From positions 1 to 64,000 of the forward strand of contig CALCXK010000127.1 in assembly GCA_937905835.1 (NCBI GenBank): a DNA stretch of 64,000 nucleotides, given 5' to 3'. The notes below the pieces were generated by a model, which had not been told where the DNA came from, did not search any database, and saw nothing but the letters and a program-made list of their open reading frames with translations. A program made the position numbers and the translations under genes. Source of the stretch: an uncultured Ilumatobacter sp. Lineage in GTDB: Bacteria; Actinomycetota; Acidimicrobiia; Acidimicrobiales; Ilumatobacteraceae. Of the stretch, positions 49,410 through 59,561 are shown piece by piece. Position 1 is the first letter of the stretch. Every line of letters begins with the position of its first letter.

Positions 49410-50699
49410 ATGACTGCGCCTTCCCGTCCACCGTCGGTGGACAAACTCGCCCGCTCACTGAAGGCCACGGGTCTCCCGCACCCGATCCTCGTCGACATTG
49501 CCCGAGCGGCGATCAACGCGGGTGATGACGAATCGGCGGCCGTACGAGCCGAGCAGTTTCGGCGCACCTTGGTGACACCGGTGGTCAACGCAACTGGCGT
49601 CCTCCTCCACACGAACCTTGGCCGGGCACCGCTCGCCCATCAGCAGGCAGCCGTGGCGCAGACCATCGAGTTCGACCTGTCGACCGGTCAGCGAGGATCG
49701 CGCCAGGCCGCGGTCGGCCAACTCTTCGCCCGGCTGTGCGGCGCCGAGAAGGCAATGGTTGTCAACAACAACGCGGCTGCGGTGTTGCTCGTCGTCGCGG
49801 CGCTCGCTGCAGGGCGTGATGTGCCAGTCAGCCGAGGTGAGAGCGTCGAGATCGGTGGATCTTTTCGTGTCCCCGAAGTGATCGAACAGTCTGGCGCCCG
49901 ACTCGTCGACGTCGGCACCACCAACCGCACCCGAGTCGCCGACTACGCGAAAGCGATCGCCCGCCCTGATGTCGACGCTGCGATGGTGCTCAAGGTCCAC
50001 CCGAGCAACTTTCGGGTGGAGGGTTTCGTCGAAGAGACGTCGATTGCCGACCTGGCGACGCTTGACGTGCCGGTGGTTGCCGATATTGGCAGCGGCCTTG
50101 TCGACGCCACATGTCCTTGGCTGCCTGGAGCGCCGCCGGCGTGGCTGGCTGGCGAACCGGCCGCTGTGCAGGCCATTGCCGACGGAGCTGACTTGATCAC
50201 GTTCAGCGGCGACAAGCTGCTGGGTGGCCCGCAGGCCGGGATCATCGCCGGTCGTGCTGACCTCGTTGATCAGTGCTTGCGTCATCCGCTTGCCCGGGCG
50301 CTGCGCCCCGGAGGGCTGGTGCTCACCGCGCTCCAAACAACTGCGCTCACCTATCTGGACAAGCGTGCGGCGACCGATATCGCGTTCTGGAAGATGGTCG
50401 CCACCCCGATTGTCGAGCTCCAAGCGCGTGCCGAGGCGATCGTCGATGCCATCCGGTTGACGCATCCGAGCGCACGGGTTGAGTCGACTGAAGCATTGCC
50501 GGGTGCGGGCTCTGCCCCTGGCGTCACGATGCCCTCCGTCGGCGTGGTGATCGACGGCGACCTCCTCGAATCGCTCCGGCAGTTCGCCACGCCGGTGATC
50601 GCGCGTTCGCGTGGCGACCGGACATCGCTTGACCTTCGCTCAATTGATCCCGCCGACGATCGGATCGTGATCGATGCATTGCTGGCGGCTGGCGGATGA
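49410..50699 (+). CDS. selA: L-seryl-tRNA(Sec) selenium transferase
   Basis: 429 residues of the PLP-dependent SelA family: VVNATGVLLHTNLGRAPL, DLSTGQRGSR, NNNAAAVLLV, SRGESVEIGGSFRVPEV, VGTTNRTR, HPSNFRVEGF and the PLP Lys in FSGDKLLGGPQAG. It converts Ser-tRNA(Sec) to Sec-tRNA(Sec) with selenophosphate. GGGAGG lies 11 bp before the start. The stop overlaps the selB start by 4 bp. No selD or selC is in the window. Confidence 0.95.
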   Translation: MTAPSRPPSVDKLARSLKATGLPHPILVDIARAAINAGDDESAAVRAEQFRRTLVTPVVNATGVLLHTNLGRAPLAHQQAAVAQTIEFDLSTGQRGSRQAAVGQLFARLCGAEKAMVVNNNAAAVLLVVAALAAGRDVPVSRGESVEIGGSFRVPEVIEQSGARLVDVGTTNRTRVADYAKAIARPDVDAAMVLKVHPSNFRVEGFVEETSIADLATLDVPVVADIGSGLVDATCPWLPGAPPAWLAGEPAAVQAIADGADLITFSGDKLLGGPQAGIIAGRADLVDQCLRHPLARALRPGGLVLTALQTTALTYLDKRAATDIAFWKMVATPIVELQARAEAIVDAIRLTHPSARVESTEALPGAGSAPGVTMPSVGVVIDGDLLESLRQFATPVIARSRGDRTSLDLRSIDPADDRIVIDALLAAGG

Positions 50700-52414
50700 C
50701 GGTTATCGCAACGGCTGGGCACGTCGATCACGGCAAGTCGTCGCTCGTCCAGTCGCTTACCGGCACCGATCCTGACCGCCTCGAAGAAGAAAAACGACGC
50801 GGGTTAACCATCGACCTCGGCTTTGCCCACATGGTGTTGCCCTCGGGCGCTGAACTGAGCTTCATCGACGTGCCTGGGCACGTGAAGTTCCTCCGCAACA
50901 TGCTCGCCGGAGTCGGCGGTGTTACCGCATGCGTGTTCGTCGTCGCCGCAACCGAAGGATGGAAGCCCCAGTCCGAAGAACACCTCCGCATCCTCGAACT
51001 CCTCGGTATCGAGAACGGCATCATCGCCCTCACCAAAGTTGACCTCGTTGACGACGAGTGGCTCGGGCTTGCCGAGCTCGAAGTTGCTGAACACTGCGCC
51101 GGCACCTTCCTCGACGGCGCCCCGATGCTCCCGATCTCATCGACCACCGGTGCCGGCATGGACGAGATGCGCGCGGCGCTCGATGAACTCATCGCCCGCA
51201 GCGCAGAGTCTGCAGACTGCAAGCGGCCCCGCTTGTGGCTCGACCGCGTGTTTGCCGCCAAAGGCAGCGGCACGGTCGGCACCGGCACGTTGGTGGGCGG
51301 AACGTTACGCAACGACCAACTGGTAAGCATCGAGCCGGGCGGCCATTCGGCGCGTGTCCGCACGATCCAGACTGCCGGGCGGACAGTCGACGAAATCGGC
51401 GCGGGTCATCGCGTTGCGGTCAATCTCGCCGGCGTCGACCACAACGACTTGAAACGCGGCGACGCAGTGATCGAACCCGGCCGTTGGCGGCTCACCGGCC
51501 GATTCGACGCGTCGCTGCGGGTACTCGATGCGCTCGATCACGATGTGTCGCGTCGTGGTGCGTACGTCGCCTACATCGGTTCCGGTGAGTATGCGGTCAA
51601 GCTGCGCGTGCTCGGCGTCGAAGAACTGTCGCCCGGAAGCACCGGCGCGGTCAGGCTGTTCCTCCCGGCGGCAGTTCCGCTGCTGCCAGGCGATCGTTTC
51701 GTCCTTCGTGAGTCCGGCCGTGACGAGACGATCGGTGGGGGAGAAGTGCTCGATATTGATCCCGTGCTGCGAGCGTCTCGCGCCGCACCCGACCGCAGCA
51801 TCGATCGATTAGTCAGCGAACGCGGATGGTTGACCATCGACGAAATCGAGCAACTCACCGGTGAGGTCGTCGACCCGGTGATCGGTGAATGGGTCACGTC
51901 GCCCGAGTCGCTCGCCGAACTGACCGAGACGGTCATTGCTCGGGTCGAAGGGGCTGGGCCTGCGGGCGTTGATCTTGCAGCATTCGACGATCGCGAGCGG
52001 GCGGTACTTTCAACCCTCGACGAGGTCGTCGTCACTGCTGGCCTCGTCCAGCCTGCTGATGGGATCGATCCGTACGAGGATCACCCGGTGCTGGCCGAAC
52101 TGCTCGACGGCGGATTCATGCCACCGCCACTTGTCGACGTCGATCGCAGCGACCTTCGCGAGTTGGTTCGGCGCGGCTACGTCGTGCAGCGCGATGGGAT
52201 CGGGTTTCACCGCGATGCGATCGAGGCCGCGGGGTACGTCGCTGCGGAGTTGCTCGCCGAACACGCAGATGGGTTCACAGTGGCCCAGTTCCGTGACGCC
52301 ACCGGCGCCAGCCGCAAGTACGTACTGCCCCTCGTTGCCGAACTCGACGCGCGCGGAGTGACACGACGCCGCGAAGACGTCCGTATCGGCGGCCCCCGGC
52401 TTCCCCCGGTGTAG
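50696..52414 (+). CDS. selB: Selenocysteine-specific elongation factor
   Basis: 572 residues. An EF-Tu-like GTPase (AGHVDHGKSSLVQSL, RGLTIDLGFA, DVPGHVKFL, TKVD) and beta-barrel domains are followed by C-terminal winged-helix repeats (from about 370) that bind the SECIS RNA hairpin. It delivers Sec-tRNA(Sec) at UGA codons. The pair selA-selB, overlapping by 4 bp, implies that selenoproteins are made; none could be identified here. Confidence 0.95.
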   Translation: MTVIATAGHVDHGKSSLVQSLTGTDPDRLEEEKRRGLTIDLGFAHMVLPSGAELSFIDVPGHVKFLRNMLAGVGGVTACVFVVAATEGWKPQSEEHLRILELLGIENGIIALTKVDLVDDEWLGLAELEVAEHCAGTFLDGAPMLPISSTTGAGMDEMRAALDELIARSAESADCKRPRLWLDRVFAAKGSGTVGTGTLVGGTLRNDQLVSIEPGGHSARVRTIQTAGRTVDEIGAGHRVAVNLAGVDHNDLKRGDAVIEPGRWRLTGRFDASLRVLDALDHDVSRRGAYVAYIGSGEYAVKLRVLGVEELSPGSTGAVRLFLPAAVPLLPGDRFVLRESGRDETIGGGEVLDIDPVLRASRAAPDRSIDRLVSERGWLTIDEIEQLTGEVVDPVIGEWVTSPESLAELTETVIARVEGAGPAGVDLAAFDDRERAVLSTLDEVVVTAGLVQPADGIDPYEDHPVLAELLDGGFMPPPLVDVDRSDLRELVRRGYVVQRDGIGFHRDAIEAAGYVAAELLAEHADGFTVAQFRDATGASRKYVLPLVAELDARGVTRRREDVRIGGPRLPPV

Positions 52415-52481
52415 GGCTCGCCACGGTCGAGTGCCTGTTCGACACTGCCCTGGCCAAGGGCAAAATTGTGGGGAAGTCTGA

Positions 52482-53912
52482 CTATTCCTGCACTGAGGGT
52501 GCCGTTGACTCAGCGTTCACGCTCTCCTCATCGAGCGTTGTACCGTCGTCTTTGCCGCGCATCTCGCGATAGTCCTTCGCAGCGCCTTCGAGGGGCTCGA
52601 CTTCGAGGGTGATTCCATCAATTTCAGCCACGCGGACTCGCTCGCCCGCCAGCACGGGAGTCGCACGGTTGGTACGGGCTCGCCAGCGGCCGGCGCCGAT
52701 TTCGACGACGCCGTCAGGGTCGACGTCGGTGATCACGGTGCCGACTTCGCCGATCATCCACTCACGGCCGATAGTTGGTGTAGCGAATCGGGTGCGGACC
52801 ATGTTCGGCATGCCGACGATGAATGTGAGTGTGATGCCGCCGACGCCCGTGATCAGCGCGATCCACGAGGGTCGCGTGCTGGCGCCGGGCAGCGTTTCGA
52901 ACAGGAACCACGTTCCAATGACGGTCAGCAGGAGGCCGAAGCCCGTCCAGAACCTGGGTATCCCGACTTGCACATCGATGGAGAAGGCAAGCATCGCCAC
53001 GCCGATGACGACAATGGCCCACGTTCGGGTCGGGAGTACTGAGAGCCCGCTGAAGGCGAGCAGCGTGCACACGGCGCCGACGACACCACCCACACCGACA
53101 CCGGCTGTGAAGAACTCGAAAACGAGCAGTGCGAGACCGGTGAGGAGCAGCAGGTAGGCGACCGGTGGGCTGGCGACCGTGTGGAACAGTTGGTCGATCA
53201 GTGACAGCTTAGAAAAACGCACCGTTGCCACCGTGTCGAAGCGCAGATTGCCGTCGTCGGTGACGACCTGCTCGGTGGTGAGTAGCGTCGTACCGGACTC
53301 TTCGTAGCCGTTCATGGCCTGCAGCATTGAGGTGATGGTAGGGATGCCTTCGTCGTCGATGCGCTGCTTAAAGATGTCGAGGGCTCGGGCTTCGCTGAGA
53401 CCGACCGATCCGTTGCGGAGGGTCTCTTCAGCCACAGCGAAGTCGATGTCAGCCGAAAGAATTTTTAGCGGCACCCCGATGTAGCCGACGCGGGCGCCGG
53501 GTGCCATGCCCGTGACGTCGGCTACCGCCAGGATCTGTGCAGCGGGCCCGTAAAAGCGAGAACCGGTGGGACCAACCCACACGCCGATGGGTATGGGGGC
53601 GTTTGCGATGTTGTCGAGCAGTTCGGCGACGACATCATCGTCGACGATTGTCCCAACGCTGTTGACCTGGAGGATCAGTGCCTGGGCGCCGCCGTTCTGG
53701 GCCCGTTCGATGGCGTTGCTGATCTCGTCGATGAGGATGTCGTCGATGAAGCCACTCACCTGCAGGACGTCAATCGGGGCGATGTCGGCGCCACCTGGAG
53801 TCGTCACAGTGTCGACGTCGCCGACTCCGTTGTCGGTCTGTGCATTTGCTGCGCTGCCGAACATCGAGAGTCCGGCCGCTGTTGTGAGCAATGCGATCGC
53901 TAGTCTGCGCAA
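52482..53912 (-). CDS. NfeD-like membrane protein with ClpP-class domain
   Basis: 476 residues. A signal peptide (ending SAANAQT) leads to a ClpP-like domain (VLQVSGFIDDILIDEISNAIERAQNGGAQALILQVNS), several transmembrane helices (about 250-370) and an NfeD OB-fold (IGEVGTVITDVDPDGVVEIGAGRWRARTN). The place of the catalytic Ser (usually in a SAG context before ILLAAD) reads YGPAAQILAVAD, so peptidase activity is doubtful. NfeD proteins are membrane-quality partners of stomatins; no stomatin is adjacent. The TTG start at 53912 is only 2 bp from the divergent ATPase start. Confidence 0.82.
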   Translation of the reverse strand: MRRLAIALLTTAAGLSMFGSAANAQTDNGVGDVDTVTTPGGADIAPIDVLQVSGFIDDILIDEISNAIERAQNGGAQALILQVNSVGTIVDDDVVAELLDNIANAPIPIGVWVGPTGSRFYGPAAQILAVADVTGMAPGARVGYIGVPLKILSADIDFAVAEETLRNGSVGLSEARALDIFKQRIDDEGIPTITSMLQAMNGYEESGTTLLTTEQVVTDDGNLRFDTVATVRFSKLSLIDQLFHTVASPPVAYLLLLTGLALLVFEFFTAGVGVGGVVGAVCTLLAFSGLSVLPTRTWAIVVIGVAMLAFSIDVQVGIPRFWTGFGLLLTVIGTWFLFETLPGASTRPSWIALITGVGGITLTFIVGMPNMVRTRFATPTIGREWMIGEVGTVITDVDPDGVVEIGAGRWRARTNRATPVLAGERVRVAEIDGITLEVEPLEGAAKDYREMRGKDDGTTLDEESVNAESTAPSVQE

Positions 53913-53914
53913 AG

Positions 53915-54856
53915 GTGCCTCCGGAACATGAGAGTCCGCTGCAGTCGTTGACCGCCACCAATGTTGTCATTGTTGCGGGCAAAGGGGGTGTAGGGAAGAC
54001 AACGGTAACGGCTGTCATCGCTCGCGCGGCAAGCCGTGACGGACGACGTGTGCTTGTGGTCGAACTCGATGGCAAGCCGACCCTCGATGAACTCCTTCGC
54101 AACGACGGTGATGATGACGGCACCGACCCGTCTGGCGGCAGCATCGAAGTCGTCCATATTTCTGCCGCTGAGGCCCTCGACGAGTACCTCCGGGACCATG
54201 GTTTCCAACGGATTGCCAAGCGATTGAACAAAACCGGTGTGATCGACATGGTCGGTACCGCTGCGCCGGGAATCGACGATGTGGTCGTGCTGGGCAAGAT
54301 CAAGAAGTACGAACAAAGCGGTGACTACGACGTGGTCGTTGTCGACGGCCCGGCCGCCGGACACGCCATCACATTCCTGACGTCGGCCACTGGATTGGCC
54401 AACGCCGTGCGGAGCGGCCCCGTGCGAACTCAGTCTGACGGCGTGATCGAACTGTTGACCGATGCCAAGCGTTGCCAGGTCGTGCTGGTCACGCTTGCCG
54501 AGACCACCCCGGTCAACGAGGTCGTCGAAACGGCGTTCGCGCTCGAAGACAATGTCGGTGTCCAGCTTGGCCCGATCGTGGTGAACGGAGTCGACGACGG
54601 CGCAGCGCTCCCCGACGTCGACGCTGAGGACGCAGCGCTTGGCGAAATGACCAGCGTTGACGCCGGTGTGATTCGCGCCGCGGCAGCGTTCCGGCGCTCC
54701 CGTCGGGCTATGGAGAGCATCGAAATCAAGCGGCTGGCCAACGAGATGCCGCTCGCACAACTGCATCTCCCTGCTCGCCTCGTAGCCGGTCTTACATCCG
54801 CAGATATCGACCTCATGGCCGACGTATTGACCGAGTCGGAGGCTCATCGTGGCTGA
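53915..54856 (+). CDS. ArsA/GET3-type ATPase (first of a pair)
   Basis: About 313 residues from GTG 53915, with the deviant Walker A VAGKGGVGKTTVTAVIA, a switch-like VVVVDGPAAGHAITF and VTLAETTPVNE. No membrane segment. It resembles the paired anion-transporter-type ATPases of mycobacteria (Rv3679-Rv3680 type), whose substrate is not an arsenite pump. It overlaps the next gene by 8 bp, so the two probably form a heterodimer. The start is uncertain because the neighbour NfeD begins 2 bp away on the other strand; TTG 53948 is an alternative. Confidence 0.82.
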   Translation: MPPEHESPLQSLTATNVVIVAGKGGVGKTTVTAVIARAASRDGRRVLVVELDGKPTLDELLRNDGDDDGTDPSGGSIEVVHISAAEALDEYLRDHGFQRIAKRLNKTGVIDMVGTAAPGIDDVVVLGKIKKYEQSGDYDVVVVDGPAAGHAITFLTSATGLANAVRSGPVRTQSDGVIELLTDAKRCQVVLVTLAETTPVNEVVETAFALEDNVGVQLGPIVVNGVDDGAALPDVDAEDAALGEMTSVDAGVIRAAAAFRRSRRAMESIEIKRLANEMPLAQLHLPARLVAGLTSADIDLMADVLTESEAHRG

Positions 54857-55949
54857 TCTCGGTGCCGTCATCGACAACTCGTCGGTCATCGTGTGCTGCG
54901 GCTCGGGTGGCGTCGGCAAGACCACCACTGCTGCCGTTCTCGGTTGCGAGGCGGCGCGGCTGGGCCGCCGAGCCGTGGTGGTTACCATTGACCCCGCCCG
55001 GCGCCTGGCCGATGCACTCGGCCTCGTCGACGGCCTGGCAGCAGAGCCCCAGCGAATCGAACTCGTTGCCCGGCCGGGTGATGCGTCGAACGGCGAACTG
55101 TGGGCGATGATGCTCGACACGGCGGCGACATTCGACGGGCTGGTCACTCGACACGCGTCGGACCCTGACCAAATCGAACGGATTTTGACCAACCCGCTGT
55201 ATCGGAACATGGCCAGGGCGATGAGCGGAACGCAGGAGTACATGGCGGCCGAGACGCTGCACACCTTGCATGGCGACGACCGGTTCGATCTCGTCATCGT
55301 CGATACGCCGCCGAGCCGGAACGCCCTTGATTTCCTCGAAGCGCCCGGCGTGCTCGCTCGATTCCTCGACCATCGAGCATTCAAGTTGCTGATGTTGCCG
55401 ACTCAGGGCGGGCTCCGAGTGCTCGGGGCGGCGGCGCAACCAATTTTGAAAGCCATCGGCCGTGTCGTCGGGTCTGATGTCCTTGCGGATGCGGTGGCGT
55501 TCTTCCAGGCGTTCGCCGGTATGGAGTCAGGGTTCCGTGATCGTGCCGATGAAGTGGTCGCACTGATTCGGGCACCCGAGACCGCGTTTGTCATCGTTGC
55601 TTCGCCGCGTCACGACGCGATCGCCGAGGCCGTCTGGTTTTCCGAGCAACTGGTCGATCAACAGGTGGACGTCAGCGCAGCGATCATCAACCGCGTTCAG
55701 CCAGCCTTCGGTGAAGGCACCGCTGCAGAGGCTCGATCAGCTGCCGGAGCAGCCACTGGTGAACTCGCCGCCCTGTGGCACAACGTCGCTGACCTCCGGA
55801 CGCTACGCGAGGCCGAGTACGAGGTCATCGCCCCGCTCGGGGATGCGATCGGCCACGACCGGGTGGCGCTACTCCCGCTGCTCGACAGCGATGTGCACGA
55901 CCTCGATGGGCTGCAGACCATCGCGGCACACCTCTTCGGACGGTCCTGA
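54849..55949 (+). CDS. ArsA/GET3-type ATPase (second of a pair)
   Basis: 366 residues with VCCGSGGVGKTTTAAVLGCEAARLG (deviant Walker A), VTIDPARRLADALGL, IVDTPPSRNALDFLEAPG and a hydrophobic Met/Phe/Gly region typical of GET3-like pockets (LMLPTQGGLRVLG, FFQAFAGMESGFRDR). It starts at GTG 54849 inside the previous gene. Paired cytosolic ATPases of this family are known from mycobacteria; cargo unknown. The hairpin at 55960 ends the unit. Confidence 0.85.
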   Translation: MADLGAVIDNSSVIVCCGSGGVGKTTTAAVLGCEAARLGRRAVVVTIDPARRLADALGLVDGLAAEPQRIELVARPGDASNGELWAMMLDTAATFDGLVTRHASDPDQIERILTNPLYRNMARAMSGTQEYMAAETLHTLHGDDRFDLVIVDTPPSRNALDFLEAPGVLARFLDHRAFKLLMLPTQGGLRVLGAAAQPILKAIGRVVGSDVLADAVAFFQAFAGMESGFRDRADEVVALIRAPETAFVIVASPRHDAIAEAVWFSEQLVDQQVDVSAAIINRVQPAFGEGTAAEARSAAGAATGELAALWHNVADLRTLREAEYEVIAPLGDAIGHDRVALLPLLDSDVHDLDGLQTIAAHLFGRS

Positions 55950-55959
55950 ATCGCTTCGT

Positions 55960-55988
55960 GTCACACCGAGGTCAGACCTCGGTGTGAC
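55960..55988 (+). terminator. 13-bp hairpin after the ATPase pair
   Basis: GTCACACCGAGGT at 55960-55972 and its reverse complement at 55976-55988 enclose a 3-base loop, 11 bp after the stop. Outer CGCTT/AAGCG bases can extend it. There is no T-run. Confidence 0.7.
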
Positions 55989-56029
55989 AAAGCGGCGCGG
56001 CGATGCTTGAGCGGATAACGTCTGGCATC

Positions 56030-56491
56030 GTGAACATCCTCATTGCCACCGATGCCAGCTGGGTCGTCGATGACATCACGGCGGCACTCGGTGCCGACGG
56101 CGTCAGCTTCACCGTGTGCAGCGAAGGCAGAGTCGTCTCCGATCAAGTCGCCAAACGTCTGCCCGATCTTGCGATCCTCGATCTCCAGATTGGTTCGATG
56201 GGTGGCATGGCAGTCACCATGTCGCTGCGCCTGGACGAGTCGGCAGACACCTTGCCGCATGTGCCAGTGCTGATGCTGCTTGACCGCAAGGCCGATCTCC
56301 ACCTCGCTCGCCGAAGTGGCGCCGAGGGTTGGCTGATCAAGCCGCTTGACGCGCTCCGTCTGAAGCGTGCGGCGAACGCGATCATGAACGGTGGCACCTA
56401 CACCGAGGGGATCCCGGTTCCCGATGCCCCCACTGTCAATCAGGCCGAAGCTGCTGAATCGACCGAGGAAGAAGCGGCAACCGTCGGATAA
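56030..56491 (+). CDS. Stand-alone receiver-domain protein
   Basis: About 153 residues from GTG 56030 (ATG 56003 also in frame). A single CheY-like receiver: NILIATDASW, phospho-acceptor in LAILDLQIGSMGG, and Lys in WLIKPLDALRL. It lacks the usual acidic pair at the first turn (ATDAS has one Asp). A Glu-rich tail (EAAESTEEEAATVG) replaces an output domain. Partner kinase not visible. Confidence 0.8.
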   Translation: MNILIATDASWVVDDITAALGADGVSFTVCSEGRVVSDQVAKRLPDLAILDLQIGSMGGMAVTMSLRLDESADTLPHVPVLMLLDRKADLHLARRSGAEGWLIKPLDALRLKRAANAIMNGGTYTEGIPVPDAPTVNQAEAAESTEEEAATVG

Positions 56492-56506
56492 CCTCCCCAG
56501 TCGCTA

Positions 56507-56583
56507 CGGGGTGTAGCGCAGCTTGGTAGCGCGCCACGTTCGGGACGTGGAGGCCGGGAGTTCAAATCTCCCCACCCCGACCA
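56507..56583 (+). tRNA. tRNA-Pro (anticodon CGG)
   Basis: Cloverleaf with acceptor CGGGGTG/CACCCCG, anticodon stem CCACG/CGTGG and loop TTCGGGA (anticodon CGG, reading CCG), T-arm with GTTCAAATC, discriminator A and encoded CCA. Confidence 0.96.
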
Positions 56584-56585
56584 AT

Positions 56586-56626
56586 GAGTCGTTCTGTCTG
56601 TGGACAGAGCGGCTCGTTTCGTTTTT
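56586..56626 (+). terminator. Intrinsic terminator of tRNA-Pro
   Basis: GAGTCGTTCTGTC pairs over 13 bp (two G-U) with GACAGAGCGGCTC around a TGTG loop, followed by GTTTCGTTTTT. It starts 3 bp after the CCA end of the tRNA. Confidence 0.9.
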
Positions 56627-56662
56627 CAGGACCCGCCTGGGCGCATTCGGTACAGTGCGCGC

Positions 56663-56941
56663 ATGGATCTGGTTGAGCTGCAGAACGTGATCGAGCGGAC
56701 GTACGGAGATCGCGATCGAGAGCGCGGCGTGTCCGCCACCGTGGCCTGGTTGGCCGAAGAGATTGGTGAACTGGCGCAGGCTGTCCGCAAGGGGACGCGC
56801 GATCAACAGATTCACGAATTTGGTGACGTGATCGCCTGGGTGGCGACGCTTGCCAATCAGCAGGGCATCGACCTCGCGGAGGCAGTCCAACGGTTTGCCG
56901 GCGGCTGTCCGAAGTGCAGTGCCTTGCCCTGCATCTGCTGA
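56663..56941 (+). CDS. MazG-like nucleotide pyrophosphohydrolase with Cys-rich tail
   Basis: 92 residues from ATG 56663. The all-alpha NTP-PPase metal site is visible: WLAEEIGELAQAV (EExxE) and HEFGDVIAW (ExxD). The C-terminus ends CPKCSALPCIC, a compact four-cysteine motif that could hold zinc and is not part of the basic MazG fold. Likely removes non-canonical nucleotides in the cytosol. Start set by the family N-terminus; the frame is open upstream to 56600 through the terminator. Confidence 0.82.
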   Translation: MDLVELQNVIERTYGDRDRERGVSATVAWLAEEIGELAQAVRKGTRDQQIHEFGDVIAWVATLANQQGIDLAEAVQRFAGGCPKCSALPCIC

Positions 56942-56980
56942 CACCCAGTCAGGCTGTGCTGCTGGCTGGGTGACAATGGA

Positions 56981-57427
56981 TCAGAGGCCGTTCGGGGCGT
57001 CGACGACGATGGTCTTGAGCATCAGGTCGGTCAAGCGCTGACGCTGCGGGTTCGTGAAGATCCAGATGGCACTGAGGAGGCCGAAGATTCCGCTGGTGAT
57101 GCTGTTGAGCACACCGTCGATGACGAAGCCGCGCAGGAACATCTTGCCCCAGGTTGCCGGCATGCCGGTCTCGGTGTCGATGACATACATTTTGAGGATC
57201 TGCTTGGCGGGGGTTTGGCCCTTGCCGTATGCGATCGCTGCCCAGATGAGGTAACCGATACCCAGGGTCACCACGATCAGTAAGACGGTCAGAAGTGAAC
57301 CGCCGAAACGTTTGGCGAGTGAGGTCATCACGGTCCCCTGAGGAACCGGAACGGAAGTCTGCGCAACTGCTGCGGCCCCGAGGTTCAGGGGAGGTGGCGG
57401 TGGAGGTGGCGGTGTTGCGTTTGTCAT
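56981..57427 (-). CDS. RDD-family membrane protein
   Basis: 148 residues. A proline run at the start (about eight Pro) is followed by an RDD-like domain: LAKRFGGSLLTVLLIVVTLGIGYLIWAAIAYGKGQTPAKQILKMYVIDTETG, then GFVIDGVLNSITSGIFGLLSAIW and QRQRLTDLMLKTIVV. Two to three membrane helices. RDD proteins are of mostly unknown role, some linked to ion transport. ATG 57427 is chosen over 57484. Confidence 0.8.
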   Translation of the reverse strand: MTNATPPPPPPPPLNLGAAAVAQTSVPVPQGTVMTSLAKRFGGSLLTVLLIVVTLGIGYLIWAAIAYGKGQTPAKQILKMYVIDTETGMPATWGKMFLRGFVIDGVLNSITSGIFGLLSAIWIFTNPQRQRLTDLMLKTIVVDAPNGL

Positions 57428-57480
57428 GGTGGATCTCTTTTGGGTGGGCCTGATTGTGGTCGACGTCACAGTAGCCGCAG

Positions 57481-58608
<1,128 letters not shown>

Positions 58609-58682
58609 TCATCGGCAGCGGATTGAGGCACAGCGACAGAGCAAGGTGGAGAAGCACCGCCAGTTCTGGCACAATCACAGAG

Positions 58683-59507
58683 ATGGCTCGTCGACCGCAA
58701 CTCGTTCCCTGGAAGGCCGCTGGCCTGGTCTCTGAGCGGCAGGTGAGCGGTGACGACGTCGTTCGGAGCACCGGCTGGGTTTTCAACAACGAGAAAGGCC
58801 CCGACCTCACCCTCGGAGAGTTTGTGGCCACTGGTGACGCCGAAGTTGGGTCGTTCCTGACCGTCTTCGGTCTTCGCTCACCCGACCTCGAGAAGCAGAG
58901 CCTCGTCGAGATCGGGTGCGGCATAGGTCGGATGACCTGCGCTTTCACTCGTGAGATCGGGAACGTCACTGCGTGTGACCTCGACGCCGGATTCCTTGAG
59001 CGGTGCTTCGAGACTGTCGGCCGCTTCGGCAAGGTCGAGCGCCTGCGCACCAGCCACGTGACCGACGGCAAGACGCTCGATCTGCCGCCGAACTCGACGG
59101 ACATCACGTTCAGCTACATCACGTTTCAGCATTGTGACCCTGACGATGCACTCGAGCTGACCTCAGAGGCCGTTCGAATCACTAAGCCCGGTGGAAAAGT
59201 CGTTCTCAACTATCGGGCCCGCGGACGCGGCGATGCCGTGTTGATCCCGATGAGTAAGTTGGTACGCGGCCTGTTCAGCGTGCCGAAGCTCGGCGATTGG
59301 CTGTCCCAGAAGCGGACCATCGCGCGTATTGGCTGGCAGGCCAACCGGCTGAACCCCGACGAGATCATCGGCCCTCTCGCCCCCCTGTTCAGCAGTGTTG
59401 AGGTCTGGCGCAATCCGAAATCAAACTTCACCGGGCGTGGAGCGATCACGCAGAGTTTCATCGGTGTCAACCCACATCATTACTGGGTCATCGCCACGGT
59501 TCGGTAG
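58683..59507 (+). CDS. SAM-dependent methyltransferase, class I
   Basis: 274 residues from ATG 58683. Motif I is VEIGCGIGRMTCAF, then DLDAGFLERC, and the post-motif region ITFSYITFQHCDPDDALELTSEAVRITKPGGKVVLNY. Substrate unknown. It lies 54 bp upstream of the heliorhodopsin on the same strand, so they may be cotranscribed, but no functional link is known. Confidence 0.82.
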   Translation: MARRPQLVPWKAAGLVSERQVSGDDVVRSTGWVFNNEKGPDLTLGEFVATGDAEVGSFLTVFGLRSPDLEKQSLVEIGCGIGRMTCAFTREIGNVTACDLDAGFLERCFETVGRFGKVERLRTSHVTDGKTLDLPPNSTDITFSYITFQHCDPDDALELTSEAVRITKPGGKVVLNYRARGRGDAVLIPMSKLVRGLFSVPKLGDWLSQKRTIARIGWQANRLNPDEIIGPLAPLFSSVEVWRNPKSNFTGRGAITQSFIGVNPHHYWVIATVR

Positions 59508-59561
59508 ACGGTTTGATAGATGGTGAGCACAATGGCTCGCTGGGGAGGTCAAGCGGGAATA

